From NCBI RefSeq assembly GCF_019578655.1, contig NC_063264.1:3224001-3288000 (forward strand): a DNA stretch of 64,000 nt. Reading direction: 5' to 3'. Origin of the DNA: Ricinus communis. Taxonomy: Eukaryota > Streptophyta > Magnoliopsida > Malpighiales > Euphorbiaceae. Both the position numbers and the translations under genes were made by a program. Each line of letters opens with the position of its first letter. Position 1 is the first letter of the stretch. The notes under the pieces were generated by a model. That model ran no database searches. It worked only from the letters and a program-made list of their open reading frames with translations, and was not told the DNA's origin. Below are positions 48,161 through 60,229 of this stretch, in pieces.

Positions 48161-49387
48161 GAGATTGGTTTCACCAAATACACTAGGCTTCAATTTGTCA
48201 CTCTGCCAACTCCATCAGCAGCAGTAACGATCCTCCATAACCAGTTCCTTGGAAGTTATGACCTTGTCATAAGACAACAGAAACAAGAGTTCTTTAATCG
48301 AAAATGCTGTTCATTAAAGATAAAGAATCTGGAAAAGCACTATTCGGCTATGTCCAAGCTCTACTATGTCATTGGAGGACATGATGGTGACGATACACTA
48401 AAATATACCTTCATCACCTCTCTGCCAGATGAAATACAACCTGAGGTTAACAATATGATTGCGGGCTACAAAGAGACTACCACCTCTATTACACTTGGCG
48501 AATTGCAATTCACACTCTCTTCCATTAAGAGACTGTGTGATCAACAAGAGTTATTCAAAAGGTTATCTCAAAGGGACTTGATAGTCCAAAAGGTTTGCAA
48601 CAAGAACCACCTCAAGATTAAGTGCAAAGCCGCCAACTGCGTTTGTACAAATCATAAGAAGAAATCTGGACATCATTTCCAGGAATACACGCGCAGCAAT
48701 AAGAAGTTCAGGAAAAAGAACCCAAAGAGATTCAAATACTTCCGTAAAAAACGGAACCAGGGGTACAAGTCTGACAGATGTTTCATCTGCAAAAGGAAGG
48801 GACACTATGCAAAAAATTGTCCTAGGAATCCAGAAAAGTCAGCAAGGATGATTCAACAAGTCAGCATGTCTTTATCTCTTGCAGACTCTTTTGAAGAGGA
48901 GATAGAATCTCTACTTTCAGAGCAAGAAGATCTTACCCCAGAAAGTTTATTTGGGTTAGAAATAGAATTCTCAGACTCTACAGAGTCCACACAAGAATCT
49001 TCTTCAGACTCAGACGATAGTGAAATACCAATCTTGATGATTGGTCTGCATGAAGAAAGTCAGGAGAGTATTCTGGAAGATGTAATACAATATCCTCTCT
49101 CTCCAACCCTACTGTCTTCTTTGTTTGTTTCTTTTCCACCTCCTGAAACTTTTCAATTTACTACAAAACCTCCTTCAGTCCCATATATTCCCATACAGAT
49201 ACTATCATCAAAATACTCCAAGCCTGTACCAGTAATAGCTTTCTTTGACACTGGAGCACAAAGAAGCATGATGAACCCAATGGTTCTCCCATCAGAGTAT
49301 TGGAAGCCTCATGATCAGTTCTTCAGGGCAGCCAATGGTCAAACCTTCAAAACCACTCTGATCACAAGACAGAAGATCGGAATATAG
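48161..49387 (+). pseudogene. pararetrovirus coat protein with zinc knuckle and start of protease
   Basis: Open from 48161 and with a Met at 48350. It holds the C-terminal coat domain, then a strongly basic Lys/Arg stretch, then a CCHC zinc knuckle (CFICKRKGHYAKNC, about 48779-48820). After an acidic spacer comes the retroviral-type aspartic protease motif FFDTGA (about 49244-49261). It ends at an in-frame TAG, 49385-49387; the same frame is open again beyond the stop. Confidence 0.85.
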
Positions 49388-51188
49388 TTCTTTCCTGATT
49401 GCGTTGTATGGACGCACATCATTAGTTCAGATCTTCCAAACAAGGATATCCTGATAGGATTTGATGTTTATCACCAAGCTCAAAAGCTCCAAATTCTTCC
49501 AATTGGCATAAAGTTCAAGAGACAGTTTCGGCCATACACTGAAACTTCAAATCTGTTTTCTATGACGGATACTATTCCACCATTCCTTCCATACACAGAA
49601 AAATTCCTCCAGTTCTGTCCGGAATCTCATTCACATTTTCAACATCCTCTTCCTCTGTGGAAAAATTCACAATTCTATATCAGCCTCCCCTTCAAACTTA
49701 ATGAAGACATTAACCCTACTAAAGCCACACACATGGGAATGTCTCCCACAGACCTAGCCCTTGCCCGATCGTAATACGACGAAGGTCTAATTGAACCCAC
49801 TATTTCACAATGGGCTTGCCAAGCCTTTTATGTGGAAAAAAGGTCTGAAAGGATCCGAGGAAAGAAGAGGCTTGTCATAGACTACAAGCCCTTAAACCAT
49901 TTCCTTCAAGACAACAAATTTCCTCTCCTGATCTCAAATCTCAAGGTCCACATCCAAAAGGCCCAATACTATTCCAAATTTGACCTAAAGGCGGGCTTTT
50001 GGCAACTCGGTATCCAGAGATACAAGATCGCATTTTGTATCCCTAATGCCCAATACCAGTGCATTGTTATGCCCTTTGGGCTCAAGACGGCCCCATCTCA
50101 ATTCAAGAAGACAATGATTGAGATTTTTGGGCCTATCCTTTACTCTTCTTAAATCTACATCGACGACATCCTTCTATTCTCGGAAGCAGAGGACCATCAC
50201 CAATCGTTAGCCTCGCCATCATCCGGTAAATATGGCGTTATCGTTAGAAAAGAAGAGCACTATTGGCCAACGAGAAATTGAATTTCTCGGAATGCATTTC
50301 AAGAATGGCCAGTACACATATGGTCCCCACCTGACAAAGGAACTTGATAATTTTCCAGAAGGGAATTTATCAGTAAAACAAATTCAACAGTTCCTTGGAA
50401 TTCTGAACTATGTTCGAGAGGCCATTCCACACCTGTCTAGTTACACGTGCCACCTCTCAAAGATGCTCAAGAAGAACCCTCCTCCATGGGGAGCGGAACA
50501 AACAACAGCTATCAAAAAATTAAAAGAGCTGGCTCACAATCCGCCACCTCTTACAATCCCATCAGCAGGAGAACTTATTCTCCAAACAGATGCATCTGAC
50601 TATGCATGGGGGGCCATCCTCCTAGAAAAGCTCCACGACAAGGAACAATTATGTGGATATGCATCGGGTCAGTTTTCCTCTTCAGAAAAACATTATCACA
50701 CGACCTACAAGGAAAATTTGGCGGTCAAGTACGGGATAAAAAAGTTTGAATTCTTCCTGATTGGACAGCATTTCCTGGTTCGGATGGACAACTCTTCCTT
50801 CCCAAAGATTCTTGAATCCAACCAGAAGACCTTGCCTGAGCCCCAATTATTGCGATTAAAATCATGGTTCAGCAGGTATGACTTTAAGGTTGAGCATATA
50901 AAAGGGATAAGAAACCTAATCCCGGATTTCTTATCCAGACTTTCCAAACCTCAGAATCAACCTATAGTCCTTCTCACTTCTACAATAAATCTTCCCATAA
51001 TCTTTATGGCTTCTTCATCTTCCAAAACCAACCTGCAACCTCCTTCACCACCAGATCTTCCCAACAACCTCACAACCAAACAAGTCACTGACTTTGCCCG
51101 GAACATGATGTTCCATTATTTGGCAACTTTTCAACAAACCTTCTCACTCCCAATACAACCCAACTTCTTCTTTCCATACTACCCTTGA
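49388..51188 (+). pseudogene. pararetrovirus protease end, reverse transcriptase and RNase H
   Basis: The protease remainder is open to TAA 49772-49774. The reverse transcriptase follows with FDLKAGFWQ (about 49980), MPFGLKTAPSQF (about 50070) and the YIDD catalytic box (about 50153-50170), which sits directly after a TAA at 50150-50152. A deletion plus frameshift removes the stretch between the YIDD box and 50232. From 50232 the frame is open through the RT thumb and RNase H (TDASDYAWG near 50588; KENLAVKYGIKKFEFF near 50710) to 51188. Multiple breaks make the polymerase non-functional. Confidence 0.9.
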
Positions 51189-51815
51189 TGTCTGATTTAT
51201 CACTTATCTCCTGAACATCCAAAGCATGAAAGTGAGTTATGGTTTCTATGGTGCCTATCTACAGTCTGCCATCATGCTATAGAAGTACCCATTATGAATC
51301 TTTTACACTTCTTCAACAATGAAGCAAACTCAGGGTCATATCCATGGAGATTCCTTACCTGGTTCAAAACGCCATATCAATGGACAGGAGAGCTCCTGAA
51401 ACTTATCCATGAGCATCGGTTATTCTCAGACAACATTTCCAAAGCTTCGGAATACCATGCTATTTTTATATTACACAGGCCTTATATCCGATTGACAGAA
51501 AATACATATGCAACCCAGAATATCTGTTACCATTGGAGAACACTTAATAACCCTCTACATCTTGCTTCACCAGCAATCACAAAAGACCTAAAACAGGCCC
51601 TGCAATACAGAAATGAATCAAGGATGACTAATGTCTCAACACCATTAGTATGTACATTCAATGGACATCAATTAACTGGACAATCCATTGAACATTTCTG
51701 CTCCTCTGATTTTCTAACTCCACTAGATGACCCTACCTTAACCAGGGCACAGCAAGAAGCTCTCATGCAAGACTCCCAGCCAATGGATAATGACTTATAT
51801 GATGACGTCTTCTGA
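51189..51815 (+). pseudogene. pararetrovirus second ORF, downstream part
   Basis: A Met-initiated segment at 51005-51188 (MASSSSKTNL...), in the RNase H frame, appears to be the start of the second ORF. The continuation is open in a shifted frame from about 51191 and includes a Met at 51294. It ends with TGA at 51813-51815 after an acidic tail (DNDLYDDVF). I recognise no enzymatic motif. A downstream second ORF of unknown function is known for several florendoviruses. Confidence 0.6.
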
Positions 51816-52100
51816 TCACATGCAACTGTCGGCCACTCTTCTGTATTATTGTGTTTGGACTACTCTTCTGTATTATTGTGTTTGTCTTTATTATGTATTA
51901 TTATCCACTCAGTAAGTGGAGTGTATTATTGGTGATAGTAGTGGGCCGCCATAGTCGGCTATAGTTGTGGTGTATTATTGTTAGCCTTAGTGGAATATCC
52001 ACTAACTTTTGTTTGTTAGTATTAGTGGGATATCCACTAACTTTTGAATGATTGTACCGACTCTCCACTCTATATAAGGAGAAGTCTTTGGTAATAAAAT
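51800..52100 (+). promoter_or_regulatory. caulimovirid promoter region
   Basis: A TATA box (tatataagga, 52071-52080) is in a context resembling the 35S-type promoters of the family. A TGACGTC bZIP-type site lies at 51803-51809. Between them are two copies of 'actcttctgtattattgtg' (51835 and 51862) and two near-perfect palindromes TTAGTGGRATATCCACTAA followed by CTTTTG (51987 and 52022). A further CCACT/AGTGG inverted pair is at about 51905-51919. An AATAAA lies at 52093-52098. Confidence 0.7.
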
Positions 52101-52140
52101 CCAAGCAAGTTTCTCTAAGTAAGCTTCCCTCTCTTCTATA

Positions 52141-52492
52141 CTCCCTTTTCTCATGGCTTTCTAACTTCCTCTTTTCTCTTCTCTTGATCCAATGACAATG
52201 TTCTAATAGTTGCTACGATCTGTTTCTGGTGTAATCCAAAAGAGCTAACTCAGCTATCTAAAGATCCAAAAGAGTAGAAAGACCCCCGTGGCAAGAGGTC
52301 GCTTGTGTCTTAACTTGAGGATCTGTCCATACTTTGAGTTTACAGCATGAGGATTATGCCATGAACAGCTCTCGGCTCCTTTTTGGTGAAGTAGTGGGTT
52401 CAATTAGACCTTGCTATAACAGTGTCAGGCATTCTGATCGGGCAAGGGCTAGGTCTGTGGGAGACATTCCCATGTGTGTGGCTTTAGTAGGG

Positions 52493-52569
<77 letters not shown>

Positions 52570-53414
52570 TATTAAGGCTGATAAGCTGCCATTAAAAGAT
52601 AATTATTCTATTAAATTTACTTTTTAAAGTGATAATATCTTATTAGTTTTTATTTTTTGATTCAATAATGTCTTATTAATTTTTATTTTTTTGATTAATA
52701 ATGTCTTATTAATATTGATAAATAAGTAATGAGAAAATTCAAAATTAGGACTCTTAAATTGGGTAGCGAATATAATTCGGAAACAAAGTTTTGACGAACC
52801 ATAATTGTCAGCCTCAGCTTTCTTTATTTATCTTCTCTTTCTTTCAAGATCACCACTGTGCACTGAAAGCTTGCATTTTGAAACCCAGTGCAAGAGAGGA
52901 AAAAAAAAAGTGTTTTCAGCTCAATTTTAAACCTCATTAATATTGAAATTCATCTGAAAACTCAAAAGCTAATGATACTCTGTATATTGGCAGGACTAGA
53001 GTGGCTTTAAATATCCAAAATGAGTAAATTTGAAGTTATAAAAGACATTTTATTTAACTCTGCAGTAAAATTTTAAGCATGTTCTAAGTGGACTCTTAAA
53101 TATTGTATCTAATGATAGATATGGAGTTTTGGGATCAGCCACTGGGGGCAACACCAAGAAAGAACATAATAACCCAAACTTGAAGCTTGCATTTTATTAT
53201 ACTAATATAGTGAAGCAAGACTAGGAACACTTTAAGCAACATCAATCACTTACAGAATACTAAGAAAATAACAATGCAAGCTCTTTTAGACTTAATAATA
53301 ATACATTAAACCAAACACGCCACACAAATAAGATCTCAAATAGTAGATATATATAGGTACGTAGAAGCTCAAAGACACCCCAAGTAGAACTCAGAAGAAG
53401 CTGCTAAAAGTTGA
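52141..53414. other. spacer after the pararetrovirus
   Basis: The first 350 bp are probably the viral leader; I did not find an intact tRNA-Met primer site. They are followed by the (TA)n tract and AT-rich DNA with no gene. The last part is downstream of the damaged LTPG copy. Confidence 0.4.
52497..52564. repeat. (TA)34 microsatellite
   Basis: A perfect 68-bp TA dinucleotide run, the longest in the window. Confidence 0.95.
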
Positions 53415-53917
53415 GCCACATGATGCCGTGAACATTGCAAAGAGAACCAGCTGAAGAGTCATATCGACGTTAAAGCCATTGGAAGAGCATTAGACTTCAA
53501 GCTCTGTGATAGATCAAAACACATTCGCAGATTATTTATAACCAGTAAGATTATACTTATAATATAATGTACAAAATCCTGATAAAATCTATTTAATGGG
53601 GAAAAATTTATGAAATGGAGTCTAGCATTACTATTGCACTTGCTAACAGGAGAGGTTTGCACATTGCAAGCACCTGGAACTGCTAAAGCGAGTGTCTGGT
53701 AAATAGTAACGCCCAATGATGCGCCGCCACCACCATTTAGTACTGTGCGGAGGCATCGCGGCTGTGATTGGACAACGCTAGCCAACCGCGAGCAGCATGA
53801 AGAAGACGGGGTTGATGAGCTTCCAGTAGCATAGTTTACGCATGGAGCTAGGCCATAGTGCAGCCAGATTGAGCCACGGCACATGCCATCAACATGGCCA
53901 CGTCCCCTTGAGGCCAT
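53415..53917 (-). pseudogene. LTPG-like gene, probably inactivated
   Basis: An LTPG copy related to the one at 34256-35082. Exon 1 is open from 53917 and keeps CVNYATGSSSTPSSSCCSRLASVVQS..., LGVTIYQTLALAVPGACN and the final SKCN, followed by a plausible donor (AATA|GTAATG). The first roughly 25 codons are read in the wrong frame: the signal peptide and first cysteine (VAMLMACAVAQSGC) sit in another frame between 53850 and 53905, so two compensating frameshifts have removed the export signal. A C-terminal GPI-signal exon is readable near 53415-53480 (LVLFAMFTASCGSTF). Either a pseudogene or, less likely, sequencing error. Confidence 0.65.
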
Positions 53918-55166
53918 GTTGGCTAGTATAGTTTGATTCTTGGAAAAGATACTGAAGTTTCAGATTAGTGCAGGATTATTTAGTAAAAGAATGTTCTTAT
54001 TTGAGTGTTGAGTTTTCTCAGGGACTAATTTATATTGCCAAGTTTTCTCAGCAGTTTATTTGAATAGTAAACTCTTCATGTTACACATTGGTGAAGTAGA
54101 AGAGGCAACATGAGGTAAGATTTGCGATTAATTTAAGAAGGTGTTATGAGTTTAAAGATGCATTGCACAATTAGTGTTATCATGCATTCGCAATATGCTG
54201 CTTGAAATGATTCTGTGCAGCAGCCTTAGATTGGATATAATGGATGGCGAGCAGTCGGATAACCTAACTACTATATTTATCGCATCATTTTATATGGAAT
54301 TTCAATTTCTAGAAATGGGGGCTGTTAAAAGTTTAATGAAAATGGGCATCTCGACAAAAGAATATGTTTTGTTATAAATAAAAAATTAGGTGATGTTGGA
54401 ACTAATTTGTATGTTCATGTGAGTCCAAATACATCCAATATTTAGCCCCTTATATATTCAGAAATTATTATTTTGGGTGCTGACCGCCAAGAATAAATTC
54501 GGAATGATAGAATAGATAGTAAATTTTTCTGCCAATTGAATTAACCGGTGGTTATATTTTCTCACAACAACATACTCTGATAATAACCTATTAGGGTTTA
54601 GTTAGGCCTTTGATTGGATGAGATATGACTGAAGGAGAAGTTGAAATATCAATTACTTATAAAAATGTATTAGCTTTTCTGATATGGGCATCTGTTTTTT
54701 AATTTTTCTCCTTCTGGAATGCCTTAACCACTTGAAACTTAAGGGGAATGGAGAATTGCTTCCAATTGATGTACAAGGTCAAGAAATTTGTTTTAGTGAC
54801 CCTTATTGGCTATAATCATCTTTTTTTCTACCTTTTGAGAAGATAGAAAATTGCATTTGACCTTTAACAAGGGTAGAAGAGAAAAAAAGAGTAGGCCTAA
54901 TCAAGGGCCACCAGGTGAGCCGAAATGCCAAGTCAAAACAGGGTCCAGAAGATAAACCAGGTGGCTAACTCAAAAAAATTTCATTAGTTACAAGTTGGTT
55001 ATGGTAGTTGAGCTTCAAAACCAATAAACCTACCTGATCTCTTTCCCTCCACTTCAATACGTAAACTCCAGCTATAAATTCACTAATCTTTTTCCCCTAC
55101 CAATCACACCAAACCTCAAGAACCAATCATCTCCAATTTTCTCTTCTAATACTCTCAACTCATTCT
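53918..55166. other. intergenic region between two LTPG-type genes
   Basis: Diverging promoters of the damaged minus-strand copy and the plus-strand gene at 55167. No other gene seen. Confidence 0.45.
55073..55079 (+). promoter_or_regulatory. TATA box of the LTPG-type gene
   Basis: TATAAAT, about 90 bp before the ATG at 55167. Confidence 0.65.
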
Positions 55167-56121
55167 TTGAAAGCCCATATGGACCTTTTTGTGCCCTTTT
55201 CAAGAATGATACCAGCTCTAGCAGTAGCTTTAATATTTCTGATTTTTCCTGCTCATGGCCAGATCAATACCCCATGTACGCCTTCGTTGCTTTCTGTCTT
55301 CACTCCTTGTATGAGTTTCCTTACAAATAGCACGGCAAATGGTACTTCCCCAACTTCAGACTGCTGCAGTTCACTTAAGAACCTCACAGGGAATGGCATG
55401 GACTGTCTGTGCCTTATTGTAACTGGAAGTGTTCCTTTCCAAATTCCTATCAATAGAACCTTAGCCATCTCTCTCCCTCGTGCCTGTAACATGGCTGGCG
55501 TCCCAGTTCAATGCAAAGGTGAAGAATCTCTTACAAATCCTCATCATTAGAATGTTATATCAAAATAAACATATATATTTAAGGTACTGATTTAAATCTT
55601 TCTTGTTTTGTAGCCTCTGGTTCGCCACTTCCTGCTCCAGGTATAATTAACGTTGAACTTATCATGATAGTCTTGAGGCCCTTTTTACCATCTTTTCTTT
55701 CATATGATTTTACTGTATGCTGATAAGCTAGTACTTGCAGGTCCTGCCTCACTCGGACCGACTCCATCTCCTCGAATTTCTCCATCTGCTAGTCCTAAAG
55801 GTAATCAGCATGCTTCAATTGTACACTTTCATGGTACAAATATAATGATCCTCTTAATGCCAATACTAGTGCTAATACTAAAATTGTAATCGTTAAGCAG
55901 CTTCAGTTGTTCCTGAACCAACACCATCAACTAGTCCGCCAGAATCCAGCACAACACCAGTCCTGACTCCATCATCACCAACGGTAGATACTGGTGCCCC
56001 AACTTCAACTACTGGAAGTCGCCCGGTTTTGACTCCTCCATCAGCTGCAATCCCTTCTTACAGCATTTCACCTTCTGTTCTGCTATTTGCAATAGGATTT
56101 TTAGTTTTGAAATATTACTAG
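55167..56121 (+). CDS. GPI-anchored lipid transfer (xylogen-like) protein
   Basis: Four exons (55167-55518, 55614-55640, 55741-55800, 55901-56121), 660 nt, 219 aa. The start could also be the Met four codons on (55179). The signal peptide ends near LIFPAHG. The eight-cysteine motif is complete: NTPC...FTPC...DCC...MDCLC...RAC...VQC. After it comes a Pro/Ser/Thr-rich stalk with many SP and TP pairs, likely arabinogalactan-type O-glycosylated, and a C-terminal hydrophobic GPI signal (SVLLFAIGFLVLKYY). Such proteins are plasma-membrane or wall lipid binders. Tiny stalk exons of 27 and 60 nt keep phase 1 throughout, so exon skipping would leave the frame open. Confidence 0.9.
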
Positions 56122-56901
56122 ACTTACATATGTAACTTTTCATTAGAATTATTCTTTTGGTGTGTGATTACTATTTTTTTTTGGATAATTATTGACACGA
56201 TTGAGGGCCTTATTGGGAGATTATTTATTGAATTAAATCATATCTGTATAATTTTCACGTATTAGTGAACGTAATGATTTGCTTATTTTGTTTAATAAAG
56301 CTTTCTTCCTGAAAGATTAGAACTTTTAATGCTAATTAATAACGTACCAGTAAACTTTTATAGCCTCCCCAGATTTAATTAATAATAGTTAATTAATTGT
56401 ATAATCCCTTCTAAGTCATAACCCATCATTTTAAAATAAAATTTCTACATGATAGCAAATTAGAACAGAGGACCTTTTTGTTTCTTTTAATTTCATGCCA
56501 TGCTCATGCAAATATCCATTTCCCCTCTCATCAAATAAAGACCTCCTGGTTTTCCTGTCATAAAAAGTTGTGAATTATGCTTCTGTGGTTTCATGACTCT
56601 TCACAATATGTGTGATTGATCCTATTTGTTTAATTAAGATGATGTGATACTGATATACCAGTAGCTGAAATATAACTAATGATCTAATTAATTAAGTATA
56701 AGACTAAACTGCAATTGTCTTTTTTCCTATTCTGAACTTTGACAAAACTAACAAGTAAAGGGCAAAGAAAAAAATAAAAAGGAAATGGAAAAACCTGAGA
56801 AGGTTCAATTGGGATGATACGAGTAAGTTAGAACATGCTAACTAGTCCTACAGTTGGCACATGTATTACTGATCGTGACAAAACATTCAAGCTCTGCAAT
56901 C
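56122..56901. other. intergenic region
   Basis: AT-rich spacer with the 3' UTR of the preceding gene and the promoter of the next. No gene seen. Confidence 0.5.
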
Positions 56902-57698
56902 ATGGGTTCAAGAAAACTGCTTCCTTTCAAGTTTATTTGGATCTTCATTTTCGTGATCAGTGTTCTAGCTCCTACAACAGAAAGCCAAAGCCAGGTTTGC
57001 TCCATTCAGGGAATTGACCTGGGGCTATGTTTGATTCAAAGAAATAGCTCTTTTTCTATTGATGGTACGTGCTGCGAAGTTCTGAATAAAGTTGTACGAG
57101 CTGGGTATAATTGTTTATGCTTGTTGCTAGCATCATCTTTTCCTCTTCTAAACACCCCAATTTCATTGCCCTTGTCAAACTGTTTCATACATTTGCCTCC
57201 TTTGACTCTTTGCCAAGGTATTACTAAATTGTTAGCCTCTCTCGTTGTCAAGTTCTATTTTATGTTTTATGATTTCTTGTTTATGCAGTTGTAGCTCCGA
57301 TGCCAATTATGTTTCCACCCAACAGTACAAATCAAACCAATCTACCTTCTCTGCCTCCTGAAGATATGCCTGTATCTCCACCAAACGAGATGCAATTTTC
57401 TATAAACTCAACTGGAAAGAATAGCTCTACTACTGTGGCAACACAGCCACCTTCAAGCAAAAATGCTGATACAACTGTGTCTCCTCCGCAGGAGATGCAG
57501 GTTTCTTTAAACTCATCTGGGGACAATAGCACTAAAAATGCAGCAACAGAGCCGCCTTCTTATGAAATTGCTTCTCCTGAATCAACTGTGTCTAGGAAGG
57601 GGAGTGAGACATCAAAAGGAAGAGACAAGATCAAGATTATGTTGCGTCGAAGTTTGTTCCTATCCTTGGCTTTTCTTTCTTGTATTATATTAGCATAA
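56902..57698 (+). CDS. lipid transfer (LTPG-type) protein with repeated Ser/Thr stalk
   Basis: Two exons (56902-57217, 57289-57698), 726 nt, 241 aa. The start is MGSRKLLPF, directly before the signal peptide (FIWIFIFVISVLAPTTESQ); an upstream in-frame ATG at 56854 is less likely. The eight-cysteine pattern is kept but compact: VC...GLC...TCC...NCLC...NC...LC. Exon 2 encodes a stalk in which a segment of about 33 residues is repeated (SPPNEMQFSINSTGKNSS and SPPQEMQVSLNSSGDNS), each with N-glycosylation sites and Pro pairs. The C-terminus has a basic patch then SLFLSLAFLSCIILA, suitable as a GPI signal. Expected at the cell surface. Confidence 0.85.
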
Positions 57699-60229
57699 TA
57701 ATCCCTTCTAGTTTGAAGATAGACTATCATGTGAAATCAATATGTGCACATTCTTAAGACTTAAAAATTCAGTAGTTTAAGAACAAGAATCTTAGGTTTT
57801 CTTTGTCTTATTGTTCTGATCTTATCAATATGTCTTGATCAGGACCATCGCTTGTAACACTGATCACATCCACGATTAACAGACTTGCACTACATCATTA
57901 AGCAAATAATAACTCATAATTGAACAGTTACCAATATACAAATCTAACAGAAACTTGATGTTCATAGATCAATTTCCCTGCAAATTCTGAAGGCGTTCTA
58001 TCCTACTTGAACTGAAATAAAATAGTTGTAAAACTGAATACCCACTAATCAATTTGGCTTACCTTAATCTTATCTCTTAATAGTTCAATGAATTGGCAAT
58101 CTTCCACGAACCAATAATAAAGCAAAGCTTAAGTGTCACGGCACCCCGAAACATCTAAATGGTAACAAAATCTTAATTGCTTATCAAGTTATGATAGTAA
58201 TTTTGTATCTAAATAAATAATATTACGTCAAGCTGATATGATCAAGCCAAACCCATAACTTTGAAATGAATTAGAACTGACAATGACATGAAATTTATTA
58301 ATCTAAAACATGAAATATATGGAAAAAAATAAAAATAAAAATTATATAAAATTCTTTTATTACAGTAACTACTTCAAGTATTGATACTTTAAATCATATT
58401 TTCAATATCAATAAATTAAAGTGATGCTACTCCTTCCATGGCAGATTGCTATGCTTAGTATTGTGGTTCATGTTCAAAATCTTAAAGAATTGGTCCTCAA
58501 CTTTGAGATTCAACCATACCAGATACTAATAAAACGATTAACATATTACGTTTATATAGTTTTTACAAAGAATTTAGGTTTAGGGTTTGAGGCTTACTAA
58601 GAATTTAGAGCACTTTTATATATTAGTGTTCATGTTTGATCTACAAGTATTAACAATACTGAGAAAATATATTAAAGTCAATATGTTTGTTCCTATCGTC
58701 GGACAAAAATTAATATTTTAATTAATATTGACTAAACTTAACGATGACCGAGGAGAATATACAATAAAACTTGCCATAATACAGTCATAGCTTCCTAAGT
58801 TGTTACTTACAATAATTAATTACTTTTTAAAACTGATGATGTTTTATAGACATAATTTAATAATGAATAATTTTTCATATATTTTGTATCACATTTTCAG
58901 TTGATATTTTTACTATTTTTGCATTTATTTTTTAATTAGAAATTTATATCAGCCTCAATATAGATAATAAATACATAAAACTAAATTAGTATAATAAATT
59001 TATTCCAATATTGGAATGAAAAATATATATTTTATTTTTAAATTATTTTTAAATTTTATTAAATTTATTATTTTTATGTTTAATCCAAGCTAATACAATT
59101 TTATAGATTTTAAATCTAATAAATTTCAAAATCTCATAGTAACTAAAGTTGTTTGCTGTTAGGCACTGGATCAAGTCAAAGAGATGATAAAGTTAGAACA
59201 ACTTGGCAAGTTGCAACAATAATATATATATATATGTATATCATGCACATTTTATTTATTATAACTCTATTTTTATATATAATTATATATCAACACTTAA
59301 AACATAATTACCTCTTTTTTATCTGACTTACAAAATGAAAACCTTGAATGGATTATAAATGTAAATCCATGAAATTAAAAAAATAATATCACTATTTTAA
59401 ATTCAAATGATCCAGTTGGTAGCAGCCGGGATTTAATTATCCTAAAAAATAATCAAATATTAAACTTTCAAAAGACAAGTATAATAAAATATTAAATCTT
59501 AAATACATTTATCAATAAACTAAAATAAAATAAAAAGAAAGATAATGTCACTCCAACTTAGATTTCAATATATGCATCCATTTAGTAATATGGCAAAATG
59601 GATGATTGATAGCGATGGGAAGCCATTATCTTTGACTTGCATATCATATGATATCAGTACTCTATGAATTTGTTGCCTTAAAGGTCAATATGATAGAAGA
59701 TGTTCTTAAGAGTGTGCAGACAAATTAGAAAAATCCAATTTTCTCTTTTATCAGTGGATCCTATTCATTACTAAATTATTTATAGGTGTGAAACGTCCCA
59801 AAAAAATAAATAAATAAAAAATATATATAAATAAATAGATGGTAAATAGTTTCTTGGAATATCTTTTTTCTTCCCAACCAAAGTTAAATCCATTTGCATA
59901 TTTATTGTATATTTGCAAATAAGAAAAGTACATTTACTGTTTTTTTCTCTTAAAAAAAGAAAGAAAAGAAAACCAATACAGAAAGTTTAGACTACTAAAC
60001 AGTGAATCCTATAAATGAGGGAACAATAACTGGTCATATATTTATAATCCAAAAAGGTTTTGTCATATCCATTGTTTTTGTATCTGTCCTGACTTATCAC
60101 AGTCCAATCTGATAGAGTTGACTTGTCTCTTCTCCTCTATAACATCATCTTCTGTCCAAACAAATCAGTATCTCCGCAAATACTCCACTGCCCTTTGGCC
60201 TCATACAATAGAACTAGTACAGAGATATA
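57699..60229. other. AT-rich intergenic region
   Basis: About 2.5 kb, very AT-rich, no gene recognised. The right end is the promoter of the sugar transporter. Confidence 0.55.

Larger units (their letters stand above)
46500..52140 (+). mobile_element. endogenous pararetrovirus (Caulimoviridae), decayed
   Basis: About 5.6 kb of caulimovirid sequence in plus orientation. In order it has a movement-protein/coat-linker region, coat with zinc knuckle, aspartic protease, reverse transcriptase, RNase H, a second downstream ORF and a promoter. There is no integrase and no LTR, which separates it from Gypsy/Copia elements. A second ORF after RNase H together with a polyprotein-type first ORF suits the florendovirus group; petuvirus is the other option. 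The 5' end of the polyprotein (movement-protein domain) is missing or too decayed to read, and in-frame stops and frameshifts occur throughout, so the copy is defective. It lies about 0.35 kb upstream of TTI1. Confidence 0.87.

Noticed and set aside
46500..52140. Interpretation as a Gypsy-type LTR retrotransposon
   Set aside because: No integrase, no LTRs; RNase H is followed by a second ORF and a caulimovirid-type promoter.
52334..52627. Open frame through the (TA)n tract (Ile-Tyr repeats)
   Set aside because: Produced by the dinucleotide repeat.
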